Shown: positions 41,403-50,773 of the stretch, piece by piece
How positions within the stretch are numbered: position 1 is the stretch's first letter
How the letters are laid out: each line of letters begins with the position of its first letter
Assembly: GCF_012584515.1 (NCBI RefSeq)
Contig: NZ_CP051461.1
Location: 1-64,000 of the forward strand
DNA length: 64,000 bases
Direction: 5' to 3'
Source: Polaromonas vacuolata
GTDB taxonomy: Bacteria; Pseudomonadota; Gammaproteobacteria; Burkholderiales; Burkholderiaceae_C
The notes under the pieces: model-generated
The model's input: only the letters and a program-made list of their open reading frames with translations
What the model was told of the DNA's origin: nothing
Databases searched by the model: none
Made by a program: the position numbers and the translations under genes

Positions 41403-41561
41403 GCGATAAAAAATGGCTTTAAAAGTGGTGTTAACTGTCAAAAAATCGCAATTACCTCTATTCATGTAGTTTTTCTACGGCCGCTGACTGGCATGTAACG
41501 CTAAAACAGCGTATTCTTTGTTGCACCGCAGCATTTCTTTGCGGCGAACTAGAAACGAATC

Positions 41562-42716
41562 ATGAAACCGCAAAAAAATTTCAATCGAGCCATGATCAAG
41601 GCTACCTGCCTGGCTGGCATGGGCAGGCTGGTAGACGCGACCAAGCTGATCCAACGCAGCATGACAAATTTGTCCCAAAGTATGTTGCACGGCGCTAAGG
41701 TCGTCCCCAGTACGGATGCTGCCAATCAGTCGCAAGCTAAAGCGGAGTCCGATTCTTCAGCCAAACTGACCGCTAAATCGACAACCGAACCTGTAGCAAA
41801 ACCACTGATTAAGTCCACGTCCTCAGCTTCTGGCAATTTTGTGGAAGACCAGTTCGAGTTCGAGGGCCAACTTTATCCCTACCGCCTGTTTGTGCCCGCA
41901 TCAGCCAAAGTCGTGCCGCAACAAAAATTTCCGCTAGTTGTGCTGCTGCACGGCTGTAAGCAAGATGCACTGGATTTCTCACAGGGCACGGCTATGAATC
42001 AACTGGCCAGCGAACAGCATTGCCTAGTCCTTTACCCCGAGCAGATAACCGCGGCCAATAGCGGTCGCTGCTGGAACTGGTTTGAACCCGAGCACCAGCT
42101 GCGTGGTCAAGGCGAGCCCGGCATGATAGCCGCGTTGACCTTGCATGTATTGGCATCCCATGGCGGTAAAAAGGCTCAAATTCCGGAGCCTGATCCAGCT
42201 AGGGTATATATCGCTGGCCTGTCGGCGGGCGGGGCCATGGCCACTTTGGTGGCGGGTTTGTATCCCGATATTTATGCAGCGCTTGGCGTGCATTCAGGTC
42301 TGCCCGCCGGGTCGGCCAGTAGTTTGCTGACGGCACTTAACGCGATGCAAATCGCCTCACCGCAAACTTTGGCTGAGGTGTCTGCCATCCCCACAATTGT
42401 GTTTCACGGCAGCGCCGACGCGACGGTTCACCCAGACAATAGTGAACATATCGCGCGCGCTGCACAGGCCGCTTTTGCGCAAGCAGGGATAATCCTCACG
42501 GCTTGCGAGAGTCAAGGTGGAACAGACGCGCGGGCCGCTCTGCGCACGGTCTACAGCGACGCCAAAGGTGTGGCTCAAATTGAGCGCTGGTCGATCGCCG
42601 AGGGAGATCATGCTTGGTCTGGCGGCGACGCAGCTGGCAGTTATACCGATCCACAAGGCCCGTCTGCCTCTGCGGCGATGTTGGCATTTTTCCTTCAACA
42701 CAGACTCAAGTCATGA
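41562..42716 (+). CDS. PHB depolymerase family esterase
   Basis: A 384-residue alpha/beta-hydrolase of the polyhydroxybutyrate depolymerase/feruloyl-esterase-like family. LLHGCKQDALDFSQGTAMNQLA near residues 128-149 is the family signature with the oxyanion region, and GLSAGGAMA near 217-226 is the lipase box with the nucleophile Ser. A Ser/Ala/Lys-rich linker of about 50 residues precedes the catalytic domain. A clear signal peptide is not evident. A role in polyester or ester breakdown is likely, but the substrate is undetermined. Confidence 0.85.
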   Translation: MKPQKNFNRAMIKATCLAGMGRLVDATKLIQRSMTNLSQSMLHGAKVVPSTDAANQSQAKAESDSSAKLTAKSTTEPVAKPLIKSTSSASGNFVEDQFEFEGQLYPYRLFVPASAKVVPQQKFPLVVLLHGCKQDALDFSQGTAMNQLASEQHCLVLYPEQITAANSGRCWNWFEPEHQLRGQGEPGMIAALTLHVLASHGGKKAQIPEPDPARVYIAGLSAGGAMATLVAGLYPDIYAALGVHSGLPAGSASSLLTALNAMQIASPQTLAEVSAIPTIVFHGSADATVHPDNSEHIARAAQAAFAQAGIILTACESQGGTDARAALRTVYSDAKGVAQIERWSIAEGDHAWSGGDAAGSYTDPQGPSASAAMLAFFLQHRLKS

Positions 42717-42869
42717 GTTTGTTTTAGCTTTTGGCAGCTCTAGCCACCCGTTTTGTTCGTGCTTTGCGCGACCTTAACCAATGGTCATTGCCCACCTCAC
42801 TGCGAAATAACTGCCCCTTAGCGCAAAATGGTCCGACCCAACTGTGGGCTGTTTGAAAAGTATTGATCT

Positions 42870-43388
42870 ATGTTGACTTCCCTAATTCCCCTCCAAGCAA
42901 CCGCTCCGGATTTCTCCCAAAAGGAATTTCGCAGCTCGCTGGCCATGTTCGCCACCGGCGTGACTATCATCACGGCGCGCAGCGCCAGTGGTGAGCTGGT
43001 TGGCCTGACCGCCAACTCCTTTAACTCAGTCTCCCTTAGCCCGCCTCTTGTGCTTTGGAGTTTGTCCAACACGGCCGGCTCTATGGACGCGCTGTCTAAG
43101 GGCTCACATTACGCGGTCAATATTTTGGCGGCCGACCAAAAAGAACTCGCTGAGCGTTTCGCAAGCAAACGTGAAGACCGCTGGAGTGGTGTTGAATTCA
43201 GCGAAGGCGCCAATGGCGCGCCACTACTAAAAGGTGCGGCAGCTAGTTTTGAGTGTTTTAATCGCAGCCGCTATGAGGAAGGCGATCATGTGATTTTTGT
43301 TGGCGAGGTTGAGCGTTGCAGCCACCGCGTTGGCGCTTCGCCGCTGCTGTTCCACGGTGGTCGTTTCTACACCGAGCATGCGCTCTGA
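42870..43388 (+). CDS. Flavin reductase-like domain protein
   Basis: A 172-residue protein of the flavin reductase (HpaC-type) family. FRSSLAMFATGVTIITARSASGELVGLTANSFNSVSLSPPLVLWSL near residues 22-66 is the classic opening; GDHVIFVGEVERC and LLFHGGRFY near the C-terminus complete the fold. Such proteins supply reduced FMN to monooxygenases, but no monooxygenase gene is adjacent. It is preceded by the esterase and followed by a convergent EEP-family gene. Confidence 0.9.
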   Translation: MLTSLIPLQATAPDFSQKEFRSSLAMFATGVTIITARSASGELVGLTANSFNSVSLSPPLVLWSLSNTAGSMDALSKGSHYAVNILAADQKELAERFASKREDRWSGVEFSEGANGAPLLKGAAASFECFNRSRYEEGDHVIFVGEVERCSHRVGASPLLFHGGRFYTEHAL

Positions 43389-43430
43389 GGCTGTGACTAT
43401 TTAATCCAGACACCTGACTTCGGTGCTGGC

Positions 43431-44324
43431 TTAAATCTCTATTTCAGCCGCTAGCGGCGCATGGTCTGACAAGTGCGTCCAAGGCTTGCTAGGCAACACC
43501 ACCGGCGTATGACCAATTGCATTGCGCACATATATTCGGTCTAGTCTTAGCAGCGGCAGGCGCGCTGGAAAAGTTCTGGCCGGTTTGCCGTAGGTTTCTA
43601 TAAATACTTCACGCAGATTGGCGCCAACAGCTAGTTGACTATGGGCGCGCTGTCGCCAGTCGTTAAAGTCGCCGGCAACGACTAAAGCCGCCTGTGCCGG
43701 AACATCTTTTAAGATTAACTTGCACAACATCTGCATTTGACGATTTCGATGTGCCTCGGTCAGACTCAAATGCACACAAATCGCGTGCAGGTTCATGGCT
43801 TTGCCGGGTATTTCTATCTCGCAGTGCAGCAGACCACGGCGTTCGGGGCCGCTGATGGATACGTCATGGTTGTCAAAGCGCACGATGGGGAACTTTGACA
43901 AGATGGCATTGCCATGGTCGCCACTGGTGTAGACGGCGTTGCGCCCGTACGCGAATTCCGGCCAAATGCTGTCGGCTAAGAACTCGTAATGCGGCTCATC
44001 CGGGTAGTTGTCAAATTTCTCACTGTGCTTGGAATTACTGCCGGTGACTTCCTGTAGAAACACCACGTCTGCGCCCACCATGCGAACGGCTTCGCGTAAT
44101 TCGGGCAAGATGAATTTGCGGTTGAAAAAGCTAAAGCCTTTATGGATGTTGACAGTCAGCACACGCAGCGAAAAGGTACTTTCAGCACTGGCCGCCGCCA
44201 GAGCCGCTTTGGTGTCGGCCTGTACTTGCGCCATGTCCGGACTGCCGGTCTCCACTACTATGCTGGCTGGCCGGTCCAGCTCGGTAGGCGGGGATTCGTG
44301 TAAATCCTTGGGTAATTCATTCAT
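43431..44324 (-). CDS. Endonuclease/exonuclease/phosphatase family hydrolase
   Basis: A 297-residue metal-dependent hydrolase of the EEP superfamily. LTVNIHKGFSFFNR near residues 54-67, VFLQEVTG near 89-96, VVAGDFNDWRQ near 211-221 and the C-terminal SDHAPLAAEIEI are the superfamily active-site motifs. It could cut nucleic acids, phospholipid head groups or other phosphoesters; the sequence does not decide. The N-terminal 45 residues are low-complexity and Ala-rich. It converges on the flavin reductase gene. Confidence 0.85.
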   Translation of the reverse strand: MNELPKDLHESPPTELDRPASIVVETGSPDMAQVQADTKAALAAASAESTFSLRVLTVNIHKGFSFFNRKFILPELREAVRMVGADVVFLQEVTGSNSKHSEKFDNYPDEPHYEFLADSIWPEFAYGRNAVYTSGDHGNAILSKFPIVRFDNHDVSISGPERRGLLHCEIEIPGKAMNLHAICVHLSLTEAHRNRQMQMLCKLILKDVPAQAALVVAGDFNDWRQRAHSQLAVGANLREVFIETYGKPARTFPARLPLLRLDRIYVRNAIGHTPVVLPSKPWTHLSDHAPLAAEIEI

Positions 44325-44663
44325 AAACAGTTGCTATACCTTCTTTGTCGGAGCCTGCAAGGCCCGGGTTCTCCACCATCCATTGTGAGCCCTGTGAGGG
44401 GCTGGTATGTGTAGGACAAGCTTGTTTTTGACTTTGAATTACTTGTAATGCATGACCGATTTGTAGACTTTTTGTTCCAACCTGGCGATCATCTTTTTTG
44501 ATAATCAATGCGGGTGAGCGTCGACATTTAGCGCCAGTCAGTGGCAGTTTCTGGCTAGCAATTGCACCCTTATTGCCTGACAGACACCAGTCATAAATCG
44601 CTACCAGACCCTAGTTTTTAGCCAGTTGTTTGCGGCACTGGTAGTCACTGGTAACCGCTGGTT
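44325..44663. other. Intergenic region with no recognised gene
   Basis: This 339-bp stretch between two minus-strand genes holds no convincing coding frame and no recognised RNA or repeat. It must carry the promoter of the downstream EEP-family gene. Confidence 0.5.
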
Positions 44664-45326
44664 TTAGCCATTGTTCATTTCTTTGGGCATGTCTTTTTTC
44701 ATGCCCTTGTCCATGCCTCTATGGCCATGACGACTCATTTTTCGGTGTTCAGCATCCATGACTTTTTGCTGCTCTGGGCTCAGGGCTGCGTACAGCGTTT
44801 TGGCGGCTTGTTCGCGCTTGTCCATTTGGGCGCTCAGCTCGTTCATACGCTCAGTGCGCATAGCCCGGGTTTTGTCTATGCGCTCGGGCAGTGTTAGCTT
44901 GTCCATTTCCGCACGTTGTGCTCTGCGCTGCTCGTGTGACATGCGCTGAGCCCCTGTATGCGCTGGTGGTTGCATGGCGGCGGTGAAATTCGTCCACGCG
45001 CCTTCTTGAGCCGGCGTGATCATGAGTTTGGTTTTAAATTCCCGCATGTGCCTGTCCATACGCGCTTGCATTTTGGCGGAATCATGGTGGTCCATTTTGT
45101 GGCCCATGGCTGGCTTGTCGGCTTGGCCCATGGGCTGATCAGCTTTGGCCTGCTCCGCTCTGTGCTTAGCAGCAGCCATGATGGCAGCTTGACTGTTGCC
45201 CTCTACTGAAACGTTGGGGGCAGTTTGCGCGATGGCGCTAGCGCCTGCTGCGGCCAGCAGACCGGCTAGAAATAGGCGGTTAAGAGTGGTGTTAATGCGG
45301 GCGAGGGGAGAGTGAGAAAATGACAT
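44664..45326 (-). CDS. Spy/CpxP-like periplasmic protein (LTXXQ family)
   Basis: A 220-residue exported protein with a signal peptide (LNRLFLAGLLAAAGASAIA, cut about residue 34). The mature part is rich in Met, His, Lys and Gln, forms long helices and carries a repeat like LTLPERIDKTRAMRTERM and SPEQQKVMDAEHRKM, matching the LTXXQ pattern of Spy/CpxP. These are periplasmic chaperones or envelope-stress sensors; the Met/His richness also suggests metal binding. The ATG at 45326 is preferred over the upstream TTG at 45332. AAGGAAA lies about nine bases before it. Confidence 0.8.
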   Translation of the reverse strand: MSFSHSPLARINTTLNRLFLAGLLAAAGASAIAQTAPNVSVEGNSQAAIMAAAKHRAEQAKADQPMGQADKPAMGHKMDHHDSAKMQARMDRHMREFKTKLMITPAQEGAWTNFTAAMQPPAHTGAQRMSHEQRRAQRAEMDKLTLPERIDKTRAMRTERMNELSAQMDKREQAAKTLYAALSPEQQKVMDAEHRKMSRHGHRGMDKGMKKDMPKEMNNG

Positions 45327-45525
45327 GCACAATTTCCTTTCGGGGAATTAATGCCTGCGGCCAGAAATGGCTTTAGGTTGATGATCAGTGTGGCCCATTT
45401 TTGTGTCGTCGCGATAAGGTGAACATGATGGTTTGTAAAGATGACAAGGGCAGTAACCCTTTCTAATTCGTATTGTCCGCACTGGACCACCGCTATCCGT
45501 TCAATCAATATTCAAAGGTCTTTTT

Positions 45526-46500
45526 GTGTTTAAAAACGTGATGATGTATCGCATAGGACCGGTTTGGTCTATGTCCGTGGAGCAGCTTGAAGCGCAATTG
45601 CTCACCACTCCTTTTATCGCGTGCGGTATGACGCAAGAACGCTCAGTCGGTTGGATTTCACCGCGTGGTGAAGACAACGGCGCACTGGTTGAGTCCGTGG
45701 GCGGTCAGTGGATAGTCAAGTTGATGACGGAAAGTAAAGCCGTGCCAGCCGCCGTGATTAAGCGCAAAACTGACGAGCGCGTCGCGCAGATAGAAGCGAC
45801 TACCGGCCGTAAGCCGGGGAAAAAAGAAGTCAGCAATCTCAAAGATGATGCCAAGCTTGAACTGCTGCCAATGGCCTTTAGCAAGCAGTCCTCGATTTTG
45901 GTGTGGATAGATCCTGCAGCGCGCATGCTGGTGATAGACGCAGCCAGTGCCAGCAAAGCTGACGAGGTTTTGACACTGCTGGCAAAAGCCATGGAGGGGC
46001 TGGCCGCGATGCCGTTGCAGACGACGCTATCGCCCGTCACCGCCATGGCCGGTTGGTTGTCCAGCCAAGAGCCGCCGGCTTATTTCAGTGTTGACCGTGA
46101 GTGCGAACTCAAAGCCGGTGATGACTCTAAGGCCGTGGTGCGCTACTCGCACCACGCGCTCGATATTGAGGAAGTGCAGCAGCACGTTGCGGCTGGCAAG
46201 CTGCCTACGCGGCTGGCAATGACTTGGCAGGGACGGGTATCTTTTGTGCTCACTGAGGCTTTGGTACTTAAGAAAATTGGTTTTGTTGACGGCGTTTTTC
46301 AAGACGACGGCAGCACCGCCAAGGACGACCGCTTTGACGCCGATGCCGCCATCGCGACTGGTGAGATACGCAAACTCATTCCTGATTTACTAGAAGCCTT
46401 GGGCGGCGAATTAGTCATAGGCGCTGCGCCCAGTACGCCAGTTAGCGCTTCAGTTGGCGCGGCTGGCAACGCAAGCGCCGCCGACTCGGCACCGTTTTAA
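45526..46500 (+). CDS. rdgC: Recombination-associated protein RdgC
   Basis: DNA-binding ring protein that modulates RecA. The N-terminal MFKNVMMYRIG, GWISPRGEDNGALVESVGGQWIVKLMTESKAVPAAVI near residues 42-78 and the GRKPGKKEVSNLKDDAKLELLP motif near 97-118 are RdgC signatures. The 324 residues include a short Ala/Ser-rich C-terminal tail. The start codon is GTG. It stands alone, without a clear operon partner. Confidence 0.95.
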   Translation: MFKNVMMYRIGPVWSMSVEQLEAQLLTTPFIACGMTQERSVGWISPRGEDNGALVESVGGQWIVKLMTESKAVPAAVIKRKTDERVAQIEATTGRKPGKKEVSNLKDDAKLELLPMAFSKQSSILVWIDPAARMLVIDAASASKADEVLTLLAKAMEGLAAMPLQTTLSPVTAMAGWLSSQEPPAYFSVDRECELKAGDDSKAVVRYSHHALDIEEVQQHVAAGKLPTRLAMTWQGRVSFVLTEALVLKKIGFVDGVFQDDGSTAKDDRFDADAAIATGEIRKLIPDLLEALGGELVIGAAPSTPVSASVGAAGNASAADSAPF

Positions 46501-46612
46501 ACCCAAACCAGCAGTGGCTTGGCGAGGCCGCTGACTTAAAACTTCTCAATTAGACTCATTGCGCACCACTCTGGGTTTAGGATTAGCCCACTTTAAATAC
46601 AAGGAGTGAGCC

Positions 46613-47899
46613 ATGGGAATGTTGGATTGGAGAGTAAAAAGCAGTGATGTGCTGGCGCAAGGCGGTGTGATTGCGCCGGATGAGCGCCTGCCTTGGCCGC
46701 AAACCACGCTCATGGGTGTGCAGCATGTGATCGCCATGTTTGGCTCCACCGTTTTAGCGCCAATCCTGATGGGCTTTGATCCCAACATTGCCATTCTCAT
46801 GAGCGGCATTGGCACCTTGATTTTTTTCGCCATGACCGGTGGCAAAGTGCCTAGTTACTTGGGTTCTAGCTTCGCCTTTATTGGCGTTGTGATTGCTGCG
46901 ACTGCTTACGCTGGAAAAGGGCCAAACGCGAATCTCGGCTTGGCGCTGGGCGGCATTATTGCCTGCGGTCTGGTGTATTTTTTGGTCGGTTTATTGGTGC
47001 AGCTGATTGGCACGGGCTGGATTGAAAAGCGTATGCCGCCAGTGGTCACCGGCTCGGTAGTGGCGGTGATTGGTCTGAACTTGGCCAGTATTCCAGTGAA
47101 AAATATGGCCGCGAGTAATTTCGATTCTTGGATGCAGGTGCTCACCTTTGTCAGCGTCGCTTTGGTTGCGGTGATGACTCGCGGCATGTTGCAACGGTTA
47201 TTGATTTTGGTTGGCTTAATTGTCTCTAGTTTGCTTTATGCGGTGTTGACCAATGGCCTGGGTTTTGGCAAACCGATGGATTTATCCGGTATTGCCAATG
47301 CCGCATGGCTGGGTTTGCCGGCGCTGCGTGCGCCTGAGTTCAGCGCTAACGCCATGCTACTCATAGTGCCAGTGGTGATTATTTTGGTCGCCGAAAACCT
47401 AGGCCATATCAAAGCCGTGACCGCCATGACGGGTAAAAATTTAGACCAATACATGGGCCGCGCGTTCATGGGTGACGGCATTGCCACCATGGTGTCTGGC
47501 GCTGCAGGCGGCACTGGTGTGACGACTTATGCTGAAAATATCGGTGTCATGGCAGCTACCAAAATTTATTCAACCGCGGTGTTTGCTGTCGCTGCCTTGA
47601 TCGCCATCGTATTGGGCTTTAGTCCCAAGTTTGGCGCCTTGATTCAAGCCATTCCTCTGCCGGTTATGGGCGGCGTAAGTATTGTGGTGTTTGGCCTGAT
47701 TGCAGTGGCTGGCGCCAAGATTTGGGTCGACAACAAGGTCGATTTTTCGGTGAATAAAAACCTGTTGGTAGCCGCCATCACGCTGGTCTTGGGTACGGCT
47801 GATTTCACGCTGCGCTTTGGGCAGTTTGCTTTAGGCGGTATTGGTACGGCGACTTTTGGCGCTATTTTGTTGTGGGCTTTGCTAGACCGTAAAACTTAA
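46613..47899 (+). CDS. Uracil/xanthine permease family transporter (UraA-like)
   Basis: A 428-residue inner-membrane transporter of the NCS2 (nucleobase:cation symporter) family with 12-14 hydrophobic segments. QHVIAMFGSTVLAPILMGFDPN near residues 37-58 and the ENLGHIKAVTAMTGKNLD segment near 262-279, plus GGTGVTTYAENIGVMAATK near 297-315, are the NCS2 signature region that binds the base. The pattern is closest to uracil permease. AAGGAGTGAGCC gives a strong ribosome-binding site. No pyrimidine genes are adjacent. Confidence 0.9.
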   Translation: MGMLDWRVKSSDVLAQGGVIAPDERLPWPQTTLMGVQHVIAMFGSTVLAPILMGFDPNIAILMSGIGTLIFFAMTGGKVPSYLGSSFAFIGVVIAATAYAGKGPNANLGLALGGIIACGLVYFLVGLLVQLIGTGWIEKRMPPVVTGSVVAVIGLNLASIPVKNMAASNFDSWMQVLTFVSVALVAVMTRGMLQRLLILVGLIVSSLLYAVLTNGLGFGKPMDLSGIANAAWLGLPALRAPEFSANAMLLIVPVVIILVAENLGHIKAVTAMTGKNLDQYMGRAFMGDGIATMVSGAAGGTGVTTYAENIGVMAATKIYSTAVFAVAALIAIVLGFSPKFGALIQAIPLPVMGGVSIVVFGLIAVAGAKIWVDNKVDFSVNKNLLVAAITLVLGTADFTLRFGQFALGGIGTATFGAILLWALLDRKT

Positions 47900-47935
47900 A
47901 TTTTCAGTTTTTAGTTCAGGCCTGCGCTAGCTTGC

Positions 47936-48289
47936 TCACGACTTGCTTTGGGCTTGTTCTAACGCGGCTTTGGTTGCGGCTAGTTCTTGCTCAAGATCGG
48001 CGCGGTGCTTGACCTCTTCGCTCAAAGTCTGGTTGATCTGCGCTAGGTTTTGTGCGGTTTGCGTTAACTTGCCTTCCAGCGCATCGCTTTGCTGCAGCGC
48101 CTGTCCCACATCGCCGGTTTGAAATACTTTTGGAATTTCCTGCTTGAGAACAGTGTTGATGAGCAGCATTTCGCTCGCGGACTGGCTTACAGCTTCTTCA
48201 ATAAAAGTGTTTCGTTCCAGAATTTTGTTCAAGCTAGCTACCTGTGTCGCTGTATCGCCTGTTGGAATGTGCATGTGCTTTGAAGGCAT
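47936..48289 (-). CDS. Small coiled-coil protein, unknown function
   Basis: A 117-residue polar protein without hydrophobic segments. From about residue 20 onward heptad-like patterns (KVFQTGDVGQALQQSDALEGKL, then LAQINQTLSEEVKHRADLEQELAATKAALEQAQSKS) predict a long coiled coil. An ATG five codons in is an alternative start. It may be a scaffold or inhibitor-type protein; no family is recognised. It lies between uraA-like and AsmA-like genes. Confidence 0.55.
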   Translation of the reverse strand: MPSKHMHIPTGDTATQVASLNKILERNTFIEEAVSQSASEMLLINTVLKQEIPKVFQTGDVGQALQQSDALEGKLTQTAQNLAQINQTLSEEVKHRADLEQELAATKAALEQAQSKS

Positions 48290-48423
48290 GATTAATGGTT
48301 AAAGGGCAATAGGCGAGGATAACGCATAGGCCATCTGGCTTTTCAAATATGTGTGGCGTGGCGATTTTGGCTATGGCAGTTGAGACCTCAAACCCGCTAA
48401 TTTATTGGAATAATTTTAGCGTT

Positions 48424-49749
48424 TCAAGGCTTGGCCGGCGTTGCCTCTAAAACTTGACCCAGCGCCGCGCCTACGCGCGCGCCCAGAGCTGTGCCCACGC
48501 CGGGCAGCACCACACTACCCAATACGGCGCCAGCAACTGCAGCTTTTGGAACGCTAACTTTTATCTGATCTGTTGAGCCGCTGATTGCGAGCGGAACACC
48601 AATTAAGCCGTCGATCAGGTCAACAGTAAATTGCCCCTCGATTTGCTGACCTTTGAGACTTGCCTGACCAGACGCACTGAGCGCGTTTGAGCGGGCCTTG
48701 ATCTGGCTAAAGTCAATTTGCGTTCCGGTCGATGTGTTTTGCGTGTCCAACCATACGCTCAGGCTGTCTAGCGCCGTCTTGCCGGCGTAGTTTTTGCCGT
48801 TGCTCTGTATCGCTTGGCTAATGTCAAACAGCGGCAGCGCACTTTGGTTGATGATTAACTCGCTGTGGCTGTGCAGTGAACTGGACAGCTCAGCCAAGTC
48901 TGCGCCGCTGGCGCTCATTGTGGTGGGACCTGAGGCTTTGCCGCTGACTATGCCTGGTCGACCAAAGGCTTTGAGCAGACCGGCGACGTCCATGTCGCGG
49001 CTTTGCAAACTGGCTTGTAATTGAAACGGCAGATCATTGGGCTTGGCGACGTTGGCTGTAGTTTTAAGGCTGATCTCGCCTTGCGTGCTGCCACTGCCTT
49101 GCGACAGCATAAGTTTCCAACGCTCTTGTTGCTCCAAGCGTGTCAGGTTTAAGCGCAAGGTCTCGCCGTTAATCGTGCTCTCTGGCCAGCTAATGTCGGC
49201 TAGGCGCGGTCGCCAGTTGTTGTCAAAGTCAACTTGACCCGCGTAATGCATCGCCAGGCCGCCTTGCGGGATCCAGGTGAGGTCTGAAAATACAAGCCGT
49301 GTCAGTGGTTTATCAGCACTCAACCAGTTGGCCGCTAAGCTGCTGGCATAAACTTTTTTGTTCAGATTGATCAGTCTGTGCACCGTTTTCTGCGGCAACA
49401 CTGACCCTTCTACCTCCACGCGTTTAAATTCAAGCTGGCCTTGCAGCGCGGCGAGCACCGAGGGGTATAAATTGAGCCGGTTAATCCGCAAAGATGCTAG
49501 AGCACCAACGCTTATTTCTTGCAGCACAACTTTGGGCACTGGTAACAGTTGCCACTGTAGGTTGCCAACTTTCACGGGTGCGCTCAATGCCGATGTCAAC
49601 TCTCTGGCAGCGCGTTCTGCCAGCACTAAATTGGACGGCAACCAAGCGATTAACGCTGCCCACACCAGCAACAGCGCACCGAGGACAGCCGCAAAGCTAG
49701 AAACAATTAACCAGAGTCGAGAAGGCTTGAGGCTGTTGTTTTTGGTCAT
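48424..49749 (-). CDS. AsmA-like membrane protein
   Basis: A 441-residue protein starting MTKNNSLKPSRLW, with one N-terminal transmembrane helix (about 10-35, LIVSSFAAVLGALLLVWAALIAW) and a periplasmic body in which the sequence RAARELTSALSAPVKVGNLQWQLLPVPKVVLQEISVG follows the AsmA N-terminal pattern. AsmA-like proteins are linked to outer-membrane lipid transport. The C-terminus is glycine-rich and resembles a glycine-zipper helix (AGAVLGSVVLPGVGTALGARVGAALG). The ATG at 49749 is chosen, since the longer frame overlaps the divergent thioesterase gene. Confidence 0.7.
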   Translation of the reverse strand: MTKNNSLKPSRLWLIVSSFAAVLGALLLVWAALIAWLPSNLVLAERAARELTSALSAPVKVGNLQWQLLPVPKVVLQEISVGALASLRINRLNLYPSVLAALQGQLEFKRVEVEGSVLPQKTVHRLINLNKKVYASSLAANWLSADKPLTRLVFSDLTWIPQGGLAMHYAGQVDFDNNWRPRLADISWPESTINGETLRLNLTRLEQQERWKLMLSQGSGSTQGEISLKTTANVAKPNDLPFQLQASLQSRDMDVAGLLKAFGRPGIVSGKASGPTTMSASGADLAELSSSLHSHSELIINQSALPLFDISQAIQSNGKNYAGKTALDSLSVWLDTQNTSTGTQIDFSQIKARSNALSASGQASLKGQQIEGQFTVDLIDGLIGVPLAISGSTDQIKVSVPKAAVAGAVLGSVVLPGVGTALGARVGAALGQVLEATPAKP

Positions 49750-49854
49750 AGCTCCCGAGCATAAGCGCATGACCCCTGAAACACTTGCGACAACCGGCTC
49801 AAATCTTGTAAGCATTTGGGCTGTAGCATGGGTGTTTCTACTAGGTAAGCCACT

Positions 49855-50277
49855 ATGCGTATTTGGAAACAAGCCATTTCAGTCGAGTTGTTGACTGCGT
49901 CTAGCCTGAACACGGCGGTGTCCCATCTGGGCATAGAGTTCTTGGAAGTGGGCGATGACTTCATTCGCGCCCGTGTGCCGGTCGACAGCCGCACGATTCA
50001 GCCCTACGGTTTGCTGCATGGCGGCGTCTCGGTTGTGCTGGCCGAGACCTTGGGTTCTTGCGGCGCAGCCTATGCCGCACCACTTGGCCACCGCACGGTG
50101 GGGTTAGACATCAACGCCAATCACCTCAAGGGCACGACCAGCGGTTGGGTCAGCGGCATCACACGGCCGGTGCATATTGGCCGCAGCACGCAGGTTTGGG
50201 CGATAGAGCTGCGCAATGATGCGGGTGAGTTGACTTGTGTATCACGCATCACCATGGCTATGCTTTTGCCGCGCTAA
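49855..50277 (+). CDS. Hotdog-fold PaaI-family thioesterase
   Basis: A 140-residue acyl-CoA thioesterase-type protein. LGIEFLEVGDDFIRARVPVDSRTIQPYGLLHGGVSVVLAETLGS near residues 24-67 is the diagnostic hotdog core, with HGGV and the acidic E in LAETLG. GLDINANHLKGTTSGWV follows. The pattern resembles the PaaI/MenI (1,4-dihydroxy-2-naphthoyl-CoA) subgroup, but the acyl substrate cannot be told. It is divergent from the AsmA-like gene. Confidence 0.9.
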   Translation: MRIWKQAISVELLTASSLNTAVSHLGIEFLEVGDDFIRARVPVDSRTIQPYGLLHGGVSVVLAETLGSCGAAYAAPLGHRTVGLDINANHLKGTTSGWVSGITRPVHIGRSTQVWAIELRNDAGELTCVSRITMAMLLPR

Positions 50278-50541
50278 GTTTGCGTGATTGGGAGAGGTCA
50301 ATATGCGTTGTGGCACAAAACCGCTCAACAAGTCGAGACTCGCTAATACAGAATTCTTGCGTTCGGACGATTTTTGCGGCCTATTTTTTATCTAACTATG
50401 GCAAACTTTCAGTCACACTATATTTTTTGATGGTGTGTCCCCTGCCTAAATAGCTTTAGATGTCGACGTGCTAGCCTTATCAAACACAAACTGATTGCCT
50501 AAATTAAACCGGTTTAGCCTTATATAACCCAAGAAAAAATC

Positions 50542-50763
50542 ATGCTTCCCGCTACAAAAGACCGAAAGTTAAATGCCTTGACGGCTCGCATGGCTAGCGG
50601 TCATCGTGTGCTCAATTACAGCCTAACGGATCCCGAGGTTGCTGCTGCTGCGGCTGCGTTTCGAGATGGCCTAGAGCGCTCTCCAGAAAAGCGAATTGAG
50701 CTTCTCAAAAAGGCTGGAATCTTTAACCAATCAGGAAAAACGGCAAAAAAATTTGGTGGCTGA
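50542..50763 (+). CDS. Small protein upstream of ADP-ribosyltransferase-like gene (candidate antitoxin)
   Basis: A 73-residue protein, positively charged at both ends. The middle carries TDPEVAAAAAAFRDGLERSPEKRIELLKKAGIFNQSGK, an Ala-rich helix followed by a conserved-looking KAGI-x-N-x-x-GKTAK tail. This type of tail occurs on small proteins encoded before toxins, recalled from general experience only. No DNA-binding domain is clear. It sits ten bases before the next gene on the same strand, so the two are probably co-translated. No ribosome-binding site is strong. Confidence 0.55.
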   Translation: MLPATKDRKLNALTARMASGHRVLNYSLTDPEVAAAAAAFRDGLERSPEKRIELLKKAGIFNQSGKTAKKFGG

Positions 50764-50773
50764 ACGGTGAAAA

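Noticed and set aside
44317..44508. A 63-codon minus-strand frame between the EEP-family and Spy-like genes
   Set aside because: It overlaps the start of the EEP-family gene, and no ribosome-binding site or recognisable motif supports it.
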